Part shown: in pieces, positions 1 to 8,866 of the stretch | Layout of the letters: every line of letters starts with the position of its first letter | Position numbering within the stretch: position 1 is the stretch's first letter | NCBI RefSeq assembly: GCF_024710485.1 | Contig: NZ_JANJUQ010000038.1 | Location: forward strand, 1 to 64,000 | Direction: 5' to 3' | Source of the DNA: Flavobacterium sp. | GTDB lineage: Bacteria; Bacteroidota; Bacteroidia; Flavobacteriales; Flavobacteriaceae | DNA length: 64,000 nucleotides | Made by a program: the position numbers and the translations under genes | The notes under the pieces: generated by a model | Databases searched by the model: none | What the model was told of the DNA's origin: nothing | What the model saw: the letters and a program-made list of their open reading frames with translations, nothing else

Positions 1-320
1 GTTTTACAGCCGATATGGCGATTCACAATGTAATTGGCGATAGTTTTCGAGGTGCTACTTGGGTATCTATTCACAATGGCGGCGGTGTTGGCTGGGGCGA
101 AGTAATTAACGGTGGATTTGGTATGGTTCTTGATGGCTCAAAAGCAGCGTCAAGACGCTTAGAATCAATGCTCTTCTGGGATGTTAACAACGGAATCTCA
201 CGCAGAAGTTGGGCCAGAAATGAAGGTGCTGTTTTCGCTATTAAAAGAGCTATGGAAACGCAACCTTTGTTGAAAGTTACCATCCCTAATGTAGTTGATG
301 ACGAATTGTTAGATTTTTAA
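1..320 (+). CDS. hutU: Urocanate hydratase, C-terminal fragment (gene starts upstream of window)
   Basis: The open frame enters from the left edge (codons in phase with base 3) and ends with TAA at 318-320, giving about 106 C-terminal residues. The stretch RGATWVSIHNGGGVGWGE matches the highly conserved glycine-rich C-terminal part of urocanase, the histidine-degradation enzyme that converts urocanate to imidazolonepropionate using tightly bound NAD. The ATG at 15 is only an internal methionine, because the frame is open upstream of it. The rest of the gene, including the catalytic region, lies outside the window, so completeness cannot be judged. Confidence 0.9.
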   Translation, partial: FTADMAIHNVIGDSFRGATWVSIHNGGGVGWGEVINGGFGMVLDGSKAASRRLESMLFWDVNNGISRRSWARNEGAVFAIKRAMETQPLLKVTIPNVVDDELLDF

Positions 321-410
321 GATTATTAGACTGACTTAGACTAAATAATCCTTGTAAATTAATTCAAAATCTGACAATCTAAGAAGTCTAACAATCAAAA
401 AAAATGACAT

Positions 411-944
411 ATGAAAACAACTAAAATTTTACCCTTTGTACTGCTACTAGTTCTTGCTTCTTGTAGTTCGGTCAGAGTATATTCGGACTATGACAAACAA
501 GTCGATTTTACACCCTACAAGTCCTATGCGTTCCATAAAACCGGAATTGACAAGGCTGAAATATCCGATTTAGACAAAAAGCGCATTTTACGGGCCATAG
601 ATGAAACTATGAGTACTAAAGGATTTACCAAAAGTGACAATCCCGATTTGTTAATTTCATTTTTCACTAAAGAAAGAGAAGAGGTAAACGTAAACCAATT
701 CAATGCCGGTTGGGGCTACGGTTGGGGTTGGGGTTGGAATCCGTTCTTATGGGGCGGCAACACTACGGTAACCCGTCATACCGAGGGGACTTTATATATT
801 GACATCATCGACGCCAAGAAAAAAGAATTGATTTGGCAAGGACAAGGCGAAGGCGTACTTACCAAAGACATAAACAAAAAAGAAGAAGTGATTAAAGAGT
901 TTGTGTCCAAAATTTTAGAACAATACCCACCGCAGAAGCAGTAA
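411..944 (+). CDS. DUF4136 domain lipoprotein
   Basis: 177 residues. A short signal peptide ends in a lipobox (LASCSS), so the mature protein probably starts at Cys18 as a lipoprotein. The body fits the DUF4136 family: a DYDKQVDFTPYKSYAF strand region near residues 26-41, a central Gly/Trp-rich stretch (GWGYGWGWGW, about residues 100-109), then the typical GTLYIDIIDAKKKELIWQG motif. The function of this family is unknown; the members I know are envelope lipoproteins. The gene stands alone, 90 bp after hutU, and has its own terminator. Confidence 0.85.
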   Translation: MKTTKILPFVLLLVLASCSSVRVYSDYDKQVDFTPYKSYAFHKTGIDKAEISDLDKKRILRAIDETMSTKGFTKSDNPDLLISFFTKEREEVNVNQFNAGWGYGWGWGWNPFLWGGNTTVTRHTEGTLYIDIIDAKKKELIWQGQGEGVLTKDINKKEEVIKEFVSKILEQYPPQKQ

Positions 945-959
945 AGAGTAAAAAATATA

Positions 960-994
960 AAAACCGCAATAGAAAAATATTGCGGTTTTTTTTT
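960..994 (+). terminator. Intrinsic terminator after the DUF4136 gene
   Basis: An 11-bp stem (AAACCGCAATA pairing with TATTGCGGTTT) with a 6-nt loop, followed by a run of T. It starts 16 bp after the DUF4136 stop codon. Confidence 0.85.
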
Positions 995-1005
995 GCAGAT
1001 TGCCC

Positions 1006-1113
1006 TAGCCCGGATGGTAACGGCATCCTTTTTTAATTTGCCGTAATATCAAGAAAAACATGAAGTTAACGAGCAAATTAAAAAAGATATAGTGGACAGC
1101 CGGACACAGCTCC
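1006..1113 (+). repeat. Dispersed intergenic element, copy A
   Basis: The left end reads TAGCCCGGATGGTAACGG and the right end GTGGACAGCCGGAC followed by GCTCC. Between them is a perfect 13-bp stem: TTTTTTAATTTGC at 1029-1041 pairs with GCAAATTAAAAAA at 1073-1085. Related elements occur at 20310, 33561 and 45951. It accounts for most of the 290-bp gap between the DUF4136 gene and the hydroxylase gene. I see no reading frame in it. Role unknown: it could be a non-autonomous mobile repeat or a structured RNA. Confidence 0.6.
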
Positions 1114-1207
1114 TCCATTCGATTTTGCTAAGGATGAGAGTTTTGTTTTTTATGATTTTTATCACACTTGTTTGTTCTAAGATTTGTAAATTTACGGACA
1201 CAATCTA

Positions 1208-1223
1208 CCTGTCGGCAGACAGG
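1208..1223. repeat. Short perfect hairpin just upstream of the hydroxylase start
   Basis: CCTGTC-GGCA-GACAGG forms a 6-bp GC-rich stem with a 4-nt loop, ending 14 bp before the ATG at 1237. It could sit in the 5' leader and affect translation, or be a short dispersed repeat. Function is not inferable. Confidence 0.4.
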
Positions 1224-1236
1224 CAAAATTACATTT

Positions 1237-3000
1237 ATGGAAGCGCATTTTGAAAGCAACCCTTTGATTGACAGGTTACCAAAACATTTAAAACAGTTTA
1301 TCAAACCACAAGATTACAACGATTATACGCCGATAAATCAGGCGGTATGGCGTTATGTAATGCGCAAAAATGTGGATTACCTTTCCAAAGTAGCCCATGA
1401 ATCTTACTTGGATGGCTTGCAAAAAACCGGCTTGGAAGTGGATTCGATTCCGAATATGTACGGCATGAACCGTATTTTAAAAGAAATCGGTTGGGCTGCG
1501 GTGGCCGTTGACGGCTTTATTCCGCCAAATGCCTTTATGGAATTCCAAGCGTATAACGTTTTGGTGATTGCTTCCGATATCCGACAGTTAGAACATATTG
1601 AATACACGCCTGCTCCGGATATCATACACGAAGGTGCCGGTCACGCTCCTATTATTGCCAATCCGGAATATGCCGAATACTTGCGTCGTTTTGGGGAAAT
1701 TGGATGTAAAGCGATTTCGTCTTCGCGTGATTACGAATTGTATGAAGCGATTCGTTTGTTATCGATTTTAAAAGAAGCGGAAGACACTCCGGAAGAAGAC
1801 ATTAAAAAAGCAGAAGATCAAGTAGATTTTTTGCAAAATAATATGGGCGAACTTTCGGAAATGTCCAGAATCAGAAACTTGCATTGGTGGACAGTGGAAT
1901 ACGGCTTAATTGGCACAGTGCATAATCCAAAAATTTATGGCGCCGGATTACTCTCTTCTATTGGCGAAAGCGCTTGGTGTATGACCGATAACGTGAAGAA
2001 AATCCCTTACGATATCTCAGCTGCCGATCAAAGTTTCGACATTACCAAACCGCAACCACAGTTGTATGTAACACCTGATTTTGCACATTTGAGCTTGGTT
2101 TTGGAAGAATTTGCCAATACAATGGCCTTACGTACCGGAGGTTTATCGGGCATTAAAAAATTAATTGATTCCAAAGCTTTAGGCACTATAGAATTGAGCA
2201 CCGGAATTCAAATTTCGGGCGTATTTACCAACGTCATCGAACACGAAGGCAAACCGGTTTATGTACAAACTACCGGCAAAACAGCCTTGTCCTACCGCGA
2301 AAAAGAATTGGTAGGTCACGGAACCGCTTACCACGCTGAAGGATTTGGTTCGCCTATCGGGAAACTAAAAGGCATTAACTTGGCTATTGAAGACATGAGC
2401 CCGCGCGACTTAAGAGCCTACGACATTTACGAAGCGGAAAAAGTAACCTTAGAATTTGAAGGCAACATCAAAGTAACCGGAGAAATCATTACCGGTTCGC
2501 GAAATTTGCAAGGAGAAATCATCATTATCAGTTTTAAAAACTGTACAGTAACCCACAACGAAACCGTGTTGTTTTTACCGGAATGGGGAACGTACGATAT
2601 GGCCGTCGGTAAAAAAGTTATTTCTGCTTTTTCCGGACCTGCCGATGTGAACAGTTTTGACATGATTAACCACGTACCTTCATCACAAACTATCAAAGCC
2701 AAAAAATCAGCAGAGCGCGAAGAATTAGAAGGTTTATACCTCAACGTACGAAACATACGTGAAGGCAAACCGGCTGTTATTTCACTAGAAAAAACATTCG
2801 AATTGGTCAAAGACAAACATCCGAAAGACTGGTTATTATCTGTAGAAATTGCCGAGTTGTGCGACAAAACCAACAATACTACCTTGTTACACGATGTTTT
2901 AGTGCATTTGGAAAAAGTAAAACAAAGTCGCCCCGAGATAGCGCATTTAATTTCAGGCGGACTGGGATTATTTCTGGAAAAAGTAAGCTTACAACACTAA
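1237..3000 (+). CDS. Aromatic amino acid (phenylalanine 4-) hydroxylase family, long form
   Basis: 587 residues from the ATG at 1237. An ATG at 1168 would add 23 residues encoded across the hairpin at 1208-1223, so I prefer the later start. The N-terminal half is the iron- and pterin-dependent hydroxylase domain: HEGAGHAP supplies His131 and His136, and HWWTVEYGL supplies Glu221, the expected 2-His-1-Glu iron ligands. The reaction would be phenylalanine to tyrosine with tetrahydropterin and O2. Bacterial enzymes of this family are usually about 260-300 residues, so roughly the last 250 residues form an extension of unknown role. Followed by a rhodanese gene on the same strand. Confidence 0.85.
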   Translation: MEAHFESNPLIDRLPKHLKQFIKPQDYNDYTPINQAVWRYVMRKNVDYLSKVAHESYLDGLQKTGLEVDSIPNMYGMNRILKEIGWAAVAVDGFIPPNAFMEFQAYNVLVIASDIRQLEHIEYTPAPDIIHEGAGHAPIIANPEYAEYLRRFGEIGCKAISSSRDYELYEAIRLLSILKEAEDTPEEDIKKAEDQVDFLQNNMGELSEMSRIRNLHWWTVEYGLIGTVHNPKIYGAGLLSSIGESAWCMTDNVKKIPYDISAADQSFDITKPQPQLYVTPDFAHLSLVLEEFANTMALRTGGLSGIKKLIDSKALGTIELSTGIQISGVFTNVIEHEGKPVYVQTTGKTALSYREKELVGHGTAYHAEGFGSPIGKLKGINLAIEDMSPRDLRAYDIYEAEKVTLEFEGNIKVTGEIITGSRNLQGEIIIISFKNCTVTHNETVLFLPEWGTYDMAVGKKVISAFSGPADVNSFDMINHVPSSQTIKAKKSAEREELEGLYLNVRNIREGKPAVISLEKTFELVKDKHPKDWLLSVEIAELCDKTNNTTLLHDVLVHLEKVKQSRPEIAHLISGGLGLFLEKVSLQH

Positions 3001-3037
3001 TGTAACCTTTGTTACTGCCAGCTGAAGTAGACTAAAA

Positions 3038-3045
3038 TATCTTTG
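3038..3045 (+). promoter_or_regulatory. Possible -7 box for the rhodanese gene
   Basis: TATCTTTG matches the Bacteroidota -7 consensus TAnnTTTG and lies 18 bp upstream of the rhodanese ATG. No well-spaced TTG is visible at -33, so the assignment is weak. Confidence 0.35.
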
Positions 3046-3063
3046 CTGAAAAAAATTTGAATT

Positions 3064-3372
3064 ATGGGACTATTAGACATGTTAGGTTTAGGTGGTAAAT
3101 CAGAAAGCATCAAAGACTTTGTAACCAAAGGCGCTGTAATTATTGATGTAAGAACCATTGGCGAATTCCGCGAAGGACACATCAAAGGATCAAAGAATAT
3201 ACCTTTAGACACAATAAGCAGTAAAGTAAACGACATCAAAAAGCTCGACAAACCGGTCATTGTGTGTTGTCGCTCCGGAATGCGAAGTGCACAAGCCGCA
3301 TCCATCTTGAAATCGGCCGGAATTGACGTAATTAACGGCGGCGGATGGCAGAATTTGGAAAGTAAATTATAG
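3064..3372 (+). CDS. Rhodanese-like domain protein (single domain)
   Basis: 102 residues, one rhodanese domain and no signal peptide, so probably cytoplasmic. The active-site loop CRSGMR has its cysteine at residue 69, matching the persulfide-carrying cysteine of sulfurtransferases. The conserved IIDVRTIGEFREGHIKGSKNIPL segment is at residues 26-48. It may carry sulfane sulfur for a biosynthetic or detoxification pathway; the neighbours do not identify the partner. Confidence 0.9.
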   Translation: MGLLDMLGLGGKSESIKDFVTKGAVIIDVRTIGEFREGHIKGSKNIPLDTISSKVNDIKKLDKPVIVCCRSGMRSAQAASILKSAGIDVINGGGWQNLESKL

Positions 3373-3374
3373 TA

Positions 3375-3401
3375 AAAAGCCCCGAAATACAGGGGCTTTT
3401 T
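3375..3401. terminator. Intrinsic terminator after the rhodanese gene
   Basis: AAAAGCCCC and GGGGCTTTT form a 9-bp stem with an 8-nt loop and flanking A and T runs. It directly follows the rhodanese stop and could also serve the convergent gene ending at 3479. Confidence 0.85.
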
Positions 3402-3478
3402 AGTTTATGATTTATTTTTAATAACATTGAAAAGAATGTTGCTGACTCCAATATCATAAAAAAACACTATAATTATTT

Positions 3479-5812
3479 TTATTGAATTATGATTTTTTTA
3501 GTCTTAACTTGATTTTCTTTTTGAATTTGAAGCATATAAATCCCTCTTTCCAAATTGACATCCTGACTTATATCCTCAATAGCAAACGTTTTAATTTCTT
3601 GACCCAACAAGTTGTAAATCACAACTTTGCTTCCCATAAAACTTTCTGATACTTGAATGGTAAAATTGCCATTGGAAGGATTGGGATAAATACTAATCTG
3701 AGCTATTCTAAAGTCAGTATTTCCCAAATCCGATTGGTTTAAAACTCCAAAAGGTGAAAAGCTCGAAATATTAGTTGCTGAAATGGTATAAGGATTTGTT
3801 CCTGTTACGATTGAAGACGATTCGCTGTTCCAAGTTGCATTATAGTAATGTCCAACTGCTGCTGTATTTCGGTTAAACAATCCGTTCTCTTGCGTTTGAT
3901 TCCAGGTGAAGGAAACATTTACATTACTATCACCTGCAATAGCTTCAGATATGTTCCATGTGGTATTCACTGCCCCGCCTGAAGTATTGGAAATTCCGTC
4001 CTGAACGTTAACCGAAAAAGTATCGGAAGTTCCTGTGTTTTCAATAGTAATCGGATTATAATTGGTTGCTGTTCCGATAGGCAAATTCACCTGTCCTCTT
4101 GTTGGGTTTAGATTTTCTACATTTACGGTTCCTGCACCATTTGTGGCAAGATAATTTGCAGCATTTCCGTTTAGGATTGCGGCATTTTCCCCTTTAAGAA
4201 TTATATTATTTGCATTCAAGGTAACGCGCGCATTAAGGCTTAAATTCCCTCTGAAGTTCAAATTACCCGTCGTTAAATTTAAAGGAGAACTTACGTTTAG
4301 GTTATTGGCAAAAGCATTTGCATCTACATTTATATTAAATCCTGAGGGAATGGTTGCGTCTTCCGTTAGCAATGGTGTTGTCCCGGCATTCCAATTTGAG
4401 CCATTACTCCAATTGTTGTTAACCGAATTGTTAAAAGTAAAATCGCCATTAAATTTATACAACTTTACACCACCGCCATTATTAGCAAAAAAATACAAAT
4501 CGTTGTTGATTTCAAAATAACCGAATGGTGTTGATGGTGCTACACCCGGATTGATGTCAAACGTTTTCACCGTTTGGAACCCATCGCATCGCCAAGGTTC
4601 TTTCGCATCCGATCCAAATGCCGCAATACCAGAACTAAACCATAGTGTGTTTTTGAAATTGTAAAAATTTGAAAACTGATTGTAGGCTAAATTCTGAGAG
4701 ATTACAGAACTGCCGCCTTGTTGATAATTACTCTTGAAAAAAGTTTTTTGCGATTGATTGTAAATATAAATAGATTGTTGGGTCATACCTAGATCCACCG
4801 TATTTTGTTCATCGATAACATCAATTGCAGATAACTGTAAAGTACCCGAAGCTGTTCCATCGGTTTTCCATAACGTGATTTTATTACTACCGGAAGTCAT
4901 TAATTGTTGGAATAAAACGCCACCCGGTACTTCTTTAAACATTAAACCTGTTAAGATATAATTATAATCTGTTCTTGGTGAAGTATTTGCTATTATATGC
5001 GTTCCCGCTGTGGTACCGTCAGAAATCCACGGCTCCATTCCGTTAGCAGCATCGTAACCTATAAAAATAAGTTTCCCGTTATAAGCCACCATGGTATTGT
5101 ATACATACACGGTAAGGCCAGCAGGAAGCGGAATGTTTACCGTTCCCGCTTCTGTACCATTTGTTCTCCAAAGTTGACCGGAACCTGTAAAAAAGTAAAC
5201 CTCACTTCCCAATCGGGTAAAACCGTCCATTGGAGTACTTCCGGCTCCGGCTGTCATGTCTTTCACCATAACGGTTCCGGAAACAGTTCCGTCTGATTTC
5301 CACAATTCATAACCGTTCGAAGTAGTAAATCCGGCAAAAAACATTTCGTTCCCTAAGATGGAATTGTTGCAATATTCAGTGATATCACTACCTAAGTTAA
5401 GTGGGTATGAAATTGTGGGATCGAATTTTTTTAGTAAAAAAGTTCCGGCAGCTGTACCATCAGAGCGCCATAATTCGTTGTGAAGGGTATAAGGAGAATA
5501 GGAATCGATAACATCCACCTGAATATAGAAAAAATCCTGTGCCGGAATGATTTTCGAGATTAAAGTTGAAACGCCCACCACCGCCAAATCTTTCACTAAA
5601 AAGGTGCCGGCATCAGTTCCGTCGGTAACACCTAGTTTTGCCGTGGTTCCTATGTTAAAATAAAACTTATTGTTCCATTTATTGTTTTGCCAAAAAACCT
5701 GTTTGTCTGACGTAGGTGTGATACCCGCCGCCGCAACATCTTTAACTATAGCAAGTTGAGCATTTCCGTATAATCCTATCACTAAAAGCAATGTTGTGTA
5801 AATTTTTTTCAT
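3479..5812 (-). CDS. Secreted repeat protein with T9SS type A sorting domain
   Basis: About 777 residues from the ATG at 5812 (MKKIYTTLLLVIGLYGNAQ, a signal peptide); an ATG 7 codons upstream is less likely. The first half has at least six copies of a repeat like ELWRSDGTAAGT, known from large bacterial surface proteins and probably forming a beta-propeller. The middle is Asn/Gly-rich with adhesin-like strands. The last about 75 residues (ISIYPNPSNGNFTIQV and onward, ending in a KTKKIIIQ tail) are a type A T9SS sorting signal, so the protein is probably exported by the system whose core genes are at 37-42 kb. An 18-bp dyad lies 57 bp upstream of its start. Confidence 0.85.
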   Translation of the reverse strand: MKKIYTTLLLVIGLYGNAQLAIVKDVAAAGITPTSDKQVFWQNNKWNNKFYFNIGTTAKLGVTDGTDAGTFLVKDLAVVGVSTLISKIIPAQDFFYIQVDVIDSYSPYTLHNELWRSDGTAAGTFLLKKFDPTISYPLNLGSDITEYCNNSILGNEMFFAGFTTSNGYELWKSDGTVSGTVMVKDMTAGAGSTPMDGFTRLGSEVYFFTGSGQLWRTNGTEAGTVNIPLPAGLTVYVYNTMVAYNGKLIFIGYDAANGMEPWISDGTTAGTHIIANTSPRTDYNYILTGLMFKEVPGGVLFQQLMTSGSNKITLWKTDGTASGTLQLSAIDVIDEQNTVDLGMTQQSIYIYNQSQKTFFKSNYQQGGSSVISQNLAYNQFSNFYNFKNTLWFSSGIAAFGSDAKEPWRCDGFQTVKTFDINPGVAPSTPFGYFEINNDLYFFANNGGGVKLYKFNGDFTFNNSVNNNWSNGSNWNAGTTPLLTEDATIPSGFNINVDANAFANNLNVSSPLNLTTGNLNFRGNLSLNARVTLNANNIILKGENAAILNGNAANYLATNGAGTVNVENLNPTRGQVNLPIGTATNYNPITIENTGTSDTFSVNVQDGISNTSGGAVNTTWNISEAIAGDSNVNVSFTWNQTQENGLFNRNTAAVGHYYNATWNSESSSIVTGTNPYTISATNISSFSPFGVLNQSDLGNTDFRIAQISIYPNPSNGNFTIQVSESFMGSKVVIYNLLGQEIKTFAIEDISQDVNLERGIYMLQIQKENQVKTKKIIIQ

Positions 5813-5860
5813 GATGTTAAATATTTGTATCAAATATCGAACAACAGGAACTCAATAAAA

Positions 5861-5878
5861 ATACGCCATTTGCCCTAT
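5861..5878. promoter_or_regulatory. Dyad element 1 (putative response-regulator site)
   Basis: ATACGCCATTTGCCCTAT, centred 57 bp upstream of the ATG at 5812. On the minus strand it is followed by TTG, 16 bp and TATTTG, a plausible promoter, so the dyad would sit at or just above the -33 box. A degenerate second copy on the other strand (ATTGGCTATGGCGTAAT, 5886-5902) lies beside it. It belongs to a set of five sites found only in this block. Confidence 0.6.
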
Positions 5879-6022
5879 TTTTATAATTGGCTATGGCGTA
5901 ATTAGGTTACAGCTTGATTGGATTTGTTGAAGTTTGAGACGTTTCGAAGCCTTAGGTTTTGGAGTAGATTTTATACTTTTTGGGGTTCCCATTACTCGTG
6001 TCCTTAACTAAGGATAAATCAA

Positions 6023-6670
6023 TTATATCAGATTATTACTTTTAGCCTTTTGAATCGCTTCGAGTTTGTTGTGGACTTGTAGTTTATTGTAAATATTCTC
6101 GATATGCTTTCTCACTGTAGAAGGCGACAAAAATAAATTATCGGCAATCACATTGTAGTTTAAACCTTTGCTGAGTTGTTCCAGCACTTCCACTTCTCGG
6201 GTAGTCAACTTGATTTCTTCCTGACATTTTTCTTCAAAATTTACAGGATTTCTGAGTAGTTTCAGGGTTTTTAATGCGATAGAAGGGTTCATTGCCGCAC
6301 CGCCGTTGAGCGTTTCTATAATACCTTGATGCAGTTCTTTGGGATTGACTTCCTTTAACAAATAACCATCAGCTCCGGCTTTAATGGCATTGAAAATATT
6401 TTCATCGTTATCAAACACCGTCAACATGATGATCTTAATTTGAGGGTATTTGGATTTGATGATTTTAGTGGCTTCAATTCCGTTGCAAACCGGCATTTCA
6501 ATATCCATCAAAATCAAATCTATACACTTATTTTGCTCGAGTTTCTTTTGTAGATCATTACCATCCACCGCAGTAAACTTCAATACCAAATCGTCGAAAA
6601 AAGACAACTTCTCGGCTATTGCTTTTTGCAAAAAAACATTATCATCTACTATGGCAATTTTAATGGACAT
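6023..6670 (-). CDS. Two-component response regulator, NarL/LuxR type
   Basis: 215 residues. An N-terminal receiver domain has the acidic pair near residues 9-10 (IVDDN), the phospho-acceptor Asp56 in LILMDIEMP, and the conserved Lys in YLLKEV. A C-terminal LuxR-type helix-turn-helix (LTTREVEVLEQLSKGLNYNVIADNLFLSPSTVRKHIENIY, in pieces) spans about residues 145-205. It is encoded on the same strand as, and directly downstream of, two HisKA_3-type kinases, the usual partners of this class. It is the obvious candidate to bind the five dyad elements in this block, one of which lies about 205 bp upstream of its own start. Confidence 0.93.
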   Translation of the reverse strand: MSIKIAIVDDNVFLQKAIAEKLSFFDDLVLKFTAVDGNDLQKKLEQNKCIDLILMDIEMPVCNGIEATKIIKSKYPQIKIIMLTVFDNDENIFNAIKAGADGYLLKEVNPKELHQGIIETLNGGAAMNPSIALKTLKLLRNPVNFEEKCQEEIKLTTREVEVLEQLSKGLNYNVIADNLFLSPSTVRKHIENIYNKLQVHNKLEAIQKAKSNNLI

Positions 6671-6864
6671 GGGCTGATTTTGTATAACAAATTTGGCTCT
6701 TTTTTTCGAATGTTGGCATATGATTTAAAAAAAGTCCTTTTCAAACGTGCAGATTGGCTTGAATAATCCACAGAATGAAAAGGACAACAATAAAAACAAC
6801 CTATTGTTTTTTATTAATCAATACCACTTGACTAGTCAAATTTGAGAAAAGTAATGGTAAAAAA
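6671..6864. other. Leader region between the second kinase and the response regulator
   Basis: This 194-bp gap holds two inverted repeats. AAAACAA-CCTA-TTGTTTT (6793-6810) with A/T runs may be a weak terminator for the kinase operon. A longer-loop pair (GTCCTTTTCA near 6737 and TGAAAAGGAC near 6776) could fold in the leader of the response-regulator mRNA. No clear TAnnTTTG promoter was found. Confidence 0.35.
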
Positions 6865-6866
6865 AA

Positions 6867-6884
6867 ATACGTCATATGACGTAT
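6867..6884. promoter_or_regulatory. Dyad element 2 (most symmetric copy)
   Basis: ATACGTCATATGACGTAT is perfectly palindromic, and the symmetry extends two more bases on each side (6865-6886). It lies 24 bp beyond the stop of the second kinase gene and about 205 bp upstream of the response-regulator ATG, unlike the 57-66 bp spacing of the other four. It could mark autoregulation of the regulator gene through a longer leader. Confidence 0.6.
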
Positions 6885-6907
6885 TTCGCAACTAGTGATG
6901 GTCAAGA

Positions 6908-8863
6908 CTATTTTTTTAACCAGATACTGATTATAGTACCTTGGTCGGGTTTGGAAGCCAAATCAAAATCGCCTCCGATATCCTGAATTCGCTTTTGCAT
7001 GTTGTGAATTCCGTTGCCCATCATGACCATTTCTCGGTCAAAACCTTTGCCGTCATCGGTAATTGTAATTACTATTCCGTTTCCCTCCGGTTCAATACTA
7101 ACCGAAATATTTTTAGCTTGAGCATATTTGATGCTGTTGTTAATAGCTTCTTGTATGGTTCGGTACAAATTCATCCCCTGAACAGAGGAAAAGGTTTTGC
7201 CTTTGAGCGCTATATCAACCACAAAATCAAAACGGATATCCTCTTTAGCTTCCTGAGCTTTCTCCATAAAATTGTGGATTCGCGCTTGTAAATCTTCAAA
7301 GGTAATCTCGCTTTTGTTCATCGCCCAAATTGTATCGCGCAGTTCAATGATAGTAGATTTAGCAAAATTACTGATGCCGTTCAACTTGCTGTCGAGTTTG
7401 GCATTTTGTATATCAAAGGCGTATTTGATGTTGTCTATAGATGAAATAATGAAGGTTAATTGCGAGCCGATATTGTCGTGCAAATCTCGTGAAATCGCCA
7501 AGCGTTGCTCTTGTAATTTGTTTTGGGTTTCGATTTTGGCAATAGCCGATTTGAGTTCAAATTCTTGCTCTTGTTGCTTGTTTTTGAGTTTTAGTTGGCG
7601 ATACACCAAATAAGTGATAATCAACAAGGCTAACGAGATAAGTCCGAGAATTAAAAATTGGGTTTCCTTTCTTTTGATTTCCAATTCGCGGGTAGCGATT
7701 TCAGCTTTGGATTTCTGAATCAGTCTTTCTTTCTTTTCTGTTTGGTATTTGGTTTCCAGCTCGGCAGTTTGTTTTTCGGCTTTACTTACCAACAACTGCT
7801 CGTTGAGCATCGCTAATTTTTCGATATAAAAATCAACGCTGTCGGGTTGATTCAAATGAGAATACACTTTAATCAGGCCATTGTAATTCTTTTGAAGTTT
7901 TTCGTTATGCTGTGTTTGATCGTAAAATTTTTGAGTGCGCAAAAGCAACTTTTTGGCTTCTTTAAACTTTTTATTGGCTAAAAAATCGGTAGCCATATTT
8001 AAATCGAAATTATTCTTATCCAAATCCGAATTAAGTTCTTCTCTAGCCTGCTTTGATTTTTGATACAAAGCCAATGCGTCTTTCGACTTTTTTTGTTCCG
8101 ACTTAATGGAAGCGATATTGTTAAACCCGCTGGAAATCCCTTTTTTATTGCCTACAGCCGTGCAAGCTTTGACGCTTTTGTCGTAGAATTTTAGAGCGTT
8201 AATAGTATCATTCAAATTCAAATAAACATTACCGAGGTTGAGACAAGAAACACACAAATCTTCCATAAAATTGTTTTTCTCCTGATAGGCTATCACTTCT
8301 TTGATGTATTGCAGTGCTTTCGGGTAATTTTTTAATTTTAGATGAATTAAACCGATGTTCCCTTTTATGATACCAATATTTTTCTCGTCTTTGATGTTTT
8401 CAAAGTACGACAACGCTTCAATAAACGACGCCATGGCGGCTTTGTATTGGTTGGTTTTTTCGTAGATGTTGGCCAAATTATTGTTGATTTTCGCCAAACC
8501 TCTGCTATCATTTCGGAGCTTTCTGATTTTGTAAGCCGAAAGGTAATTCGACTTAGAATTGACAAAATCGCCTTTGATAAAATACACCGCTCCAATATCG
8601 CTGTACACCTGAGCCATCAAAGTAGAATCGTTGAGTTTCTTAGATTCCGACAAAGCTTTTCCGCCATAATGTAAAGCCGAGTCGATGGAAATTTTGGAGT
8701 AATACCAAGTCAAATCAGAGTAAATAGAAGCCGTTTTTTTGGCATCGGGATTTTGTACCAAATCCTTTTTTAACCCATCGATTATGTCTTGGGCATTTTG
8801 AGCCAATCCTTGATTCAGCATCCCAAACAGCAAAATCCATAAAACATATTTTTTTAATCTCAT
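6908..8863 (-). CDS. TPR sensor histidine kinase (HisKA_3 type), second of a tandem pair
   Basis: 651 residues. Signal peptide (to about residue 21), periplasmic TPR repeats (about 40-340), a coiled-coil stretch, one transmembrane helix (about 398-418, LILGLISLALLIITYLVY), then the transmitter. The phospho-accepting His462 is in RDLHDNIGSQL. The ATPase domain shows an N-box (TIQEAINNSIKYA), DDGKGFD and GNGIHNMQKR. It starts 3 bp after the stop of the upstream kinase, with which it shares nearly identical linker and transmitter segments, so the pair arose by duplication. The periplasmic TPR part has diverged, suggesting different input partners feeding one response regulator. Confidence 0.93.
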   Translation of the reverse strand: MRLKKYVLWILLFGMLNQGLAQNAQDIIDGLKKDLVQNPDAKKTASIYSDLTWYYSKISIDSALHYGGKALSESKKLNDSTLMAQVYSDIGAVYFIKGDFVNSKSNYLSAYKIRKLRNDSRGLAKINNNLANIYEKTNQYKAAMASFIEALSYFENIKDEKNIGIIKGNIGLIHLKLKNYPKALQYIKEVIAYQEKNNFMEDLCVSCLNLGNVYLNLNDTINALKFYDKSVKACTAVGNKKGISSGFNNIASIKSEQKKSKDALALYQKSKQAREELNSDLDKNNFDLNMATDFLANKKFKEAKKLLLRTQKFYDQTQHNEKLQKNYNGLIKVYSHLNQPDSVDFYIEKLAMLNEQLLVSKAEKQTAELETKYQTEKKERLIQKSKAEIATRELEIKRKETQFLILGLISLALLIITYLVYRQLKLKNKQQEQEFELKSAIAKIETQNKLQEQRLAISRDLHDNIGSQLTFIISSIDNIKYAFDIQNAKLDSKLNGISNFAKSTIIELRDTIWAMNKSEITFEDLQARIHNFMEKAQEAKEDIRFDFVVDIALKGKTFSSVQGMNLYRTIQEAINNSIKYAQAKNISVSIEPEGNGIVITITDDGKGFDREMVMMGNGIHNMQKRIQDIGGDFDLASKPDQGTIISIWLKK

Positions 8864-8866
8864 AGT

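Noticed and set aside
2427..2876. Long open frame opposite the phenylalanine hydroxylase gene, and a similar one opposite groEL (52205-52588)
   Set aside because: They lie fully inside well-supported genes on the other strand and show no domain, signal peptide or start-site support.
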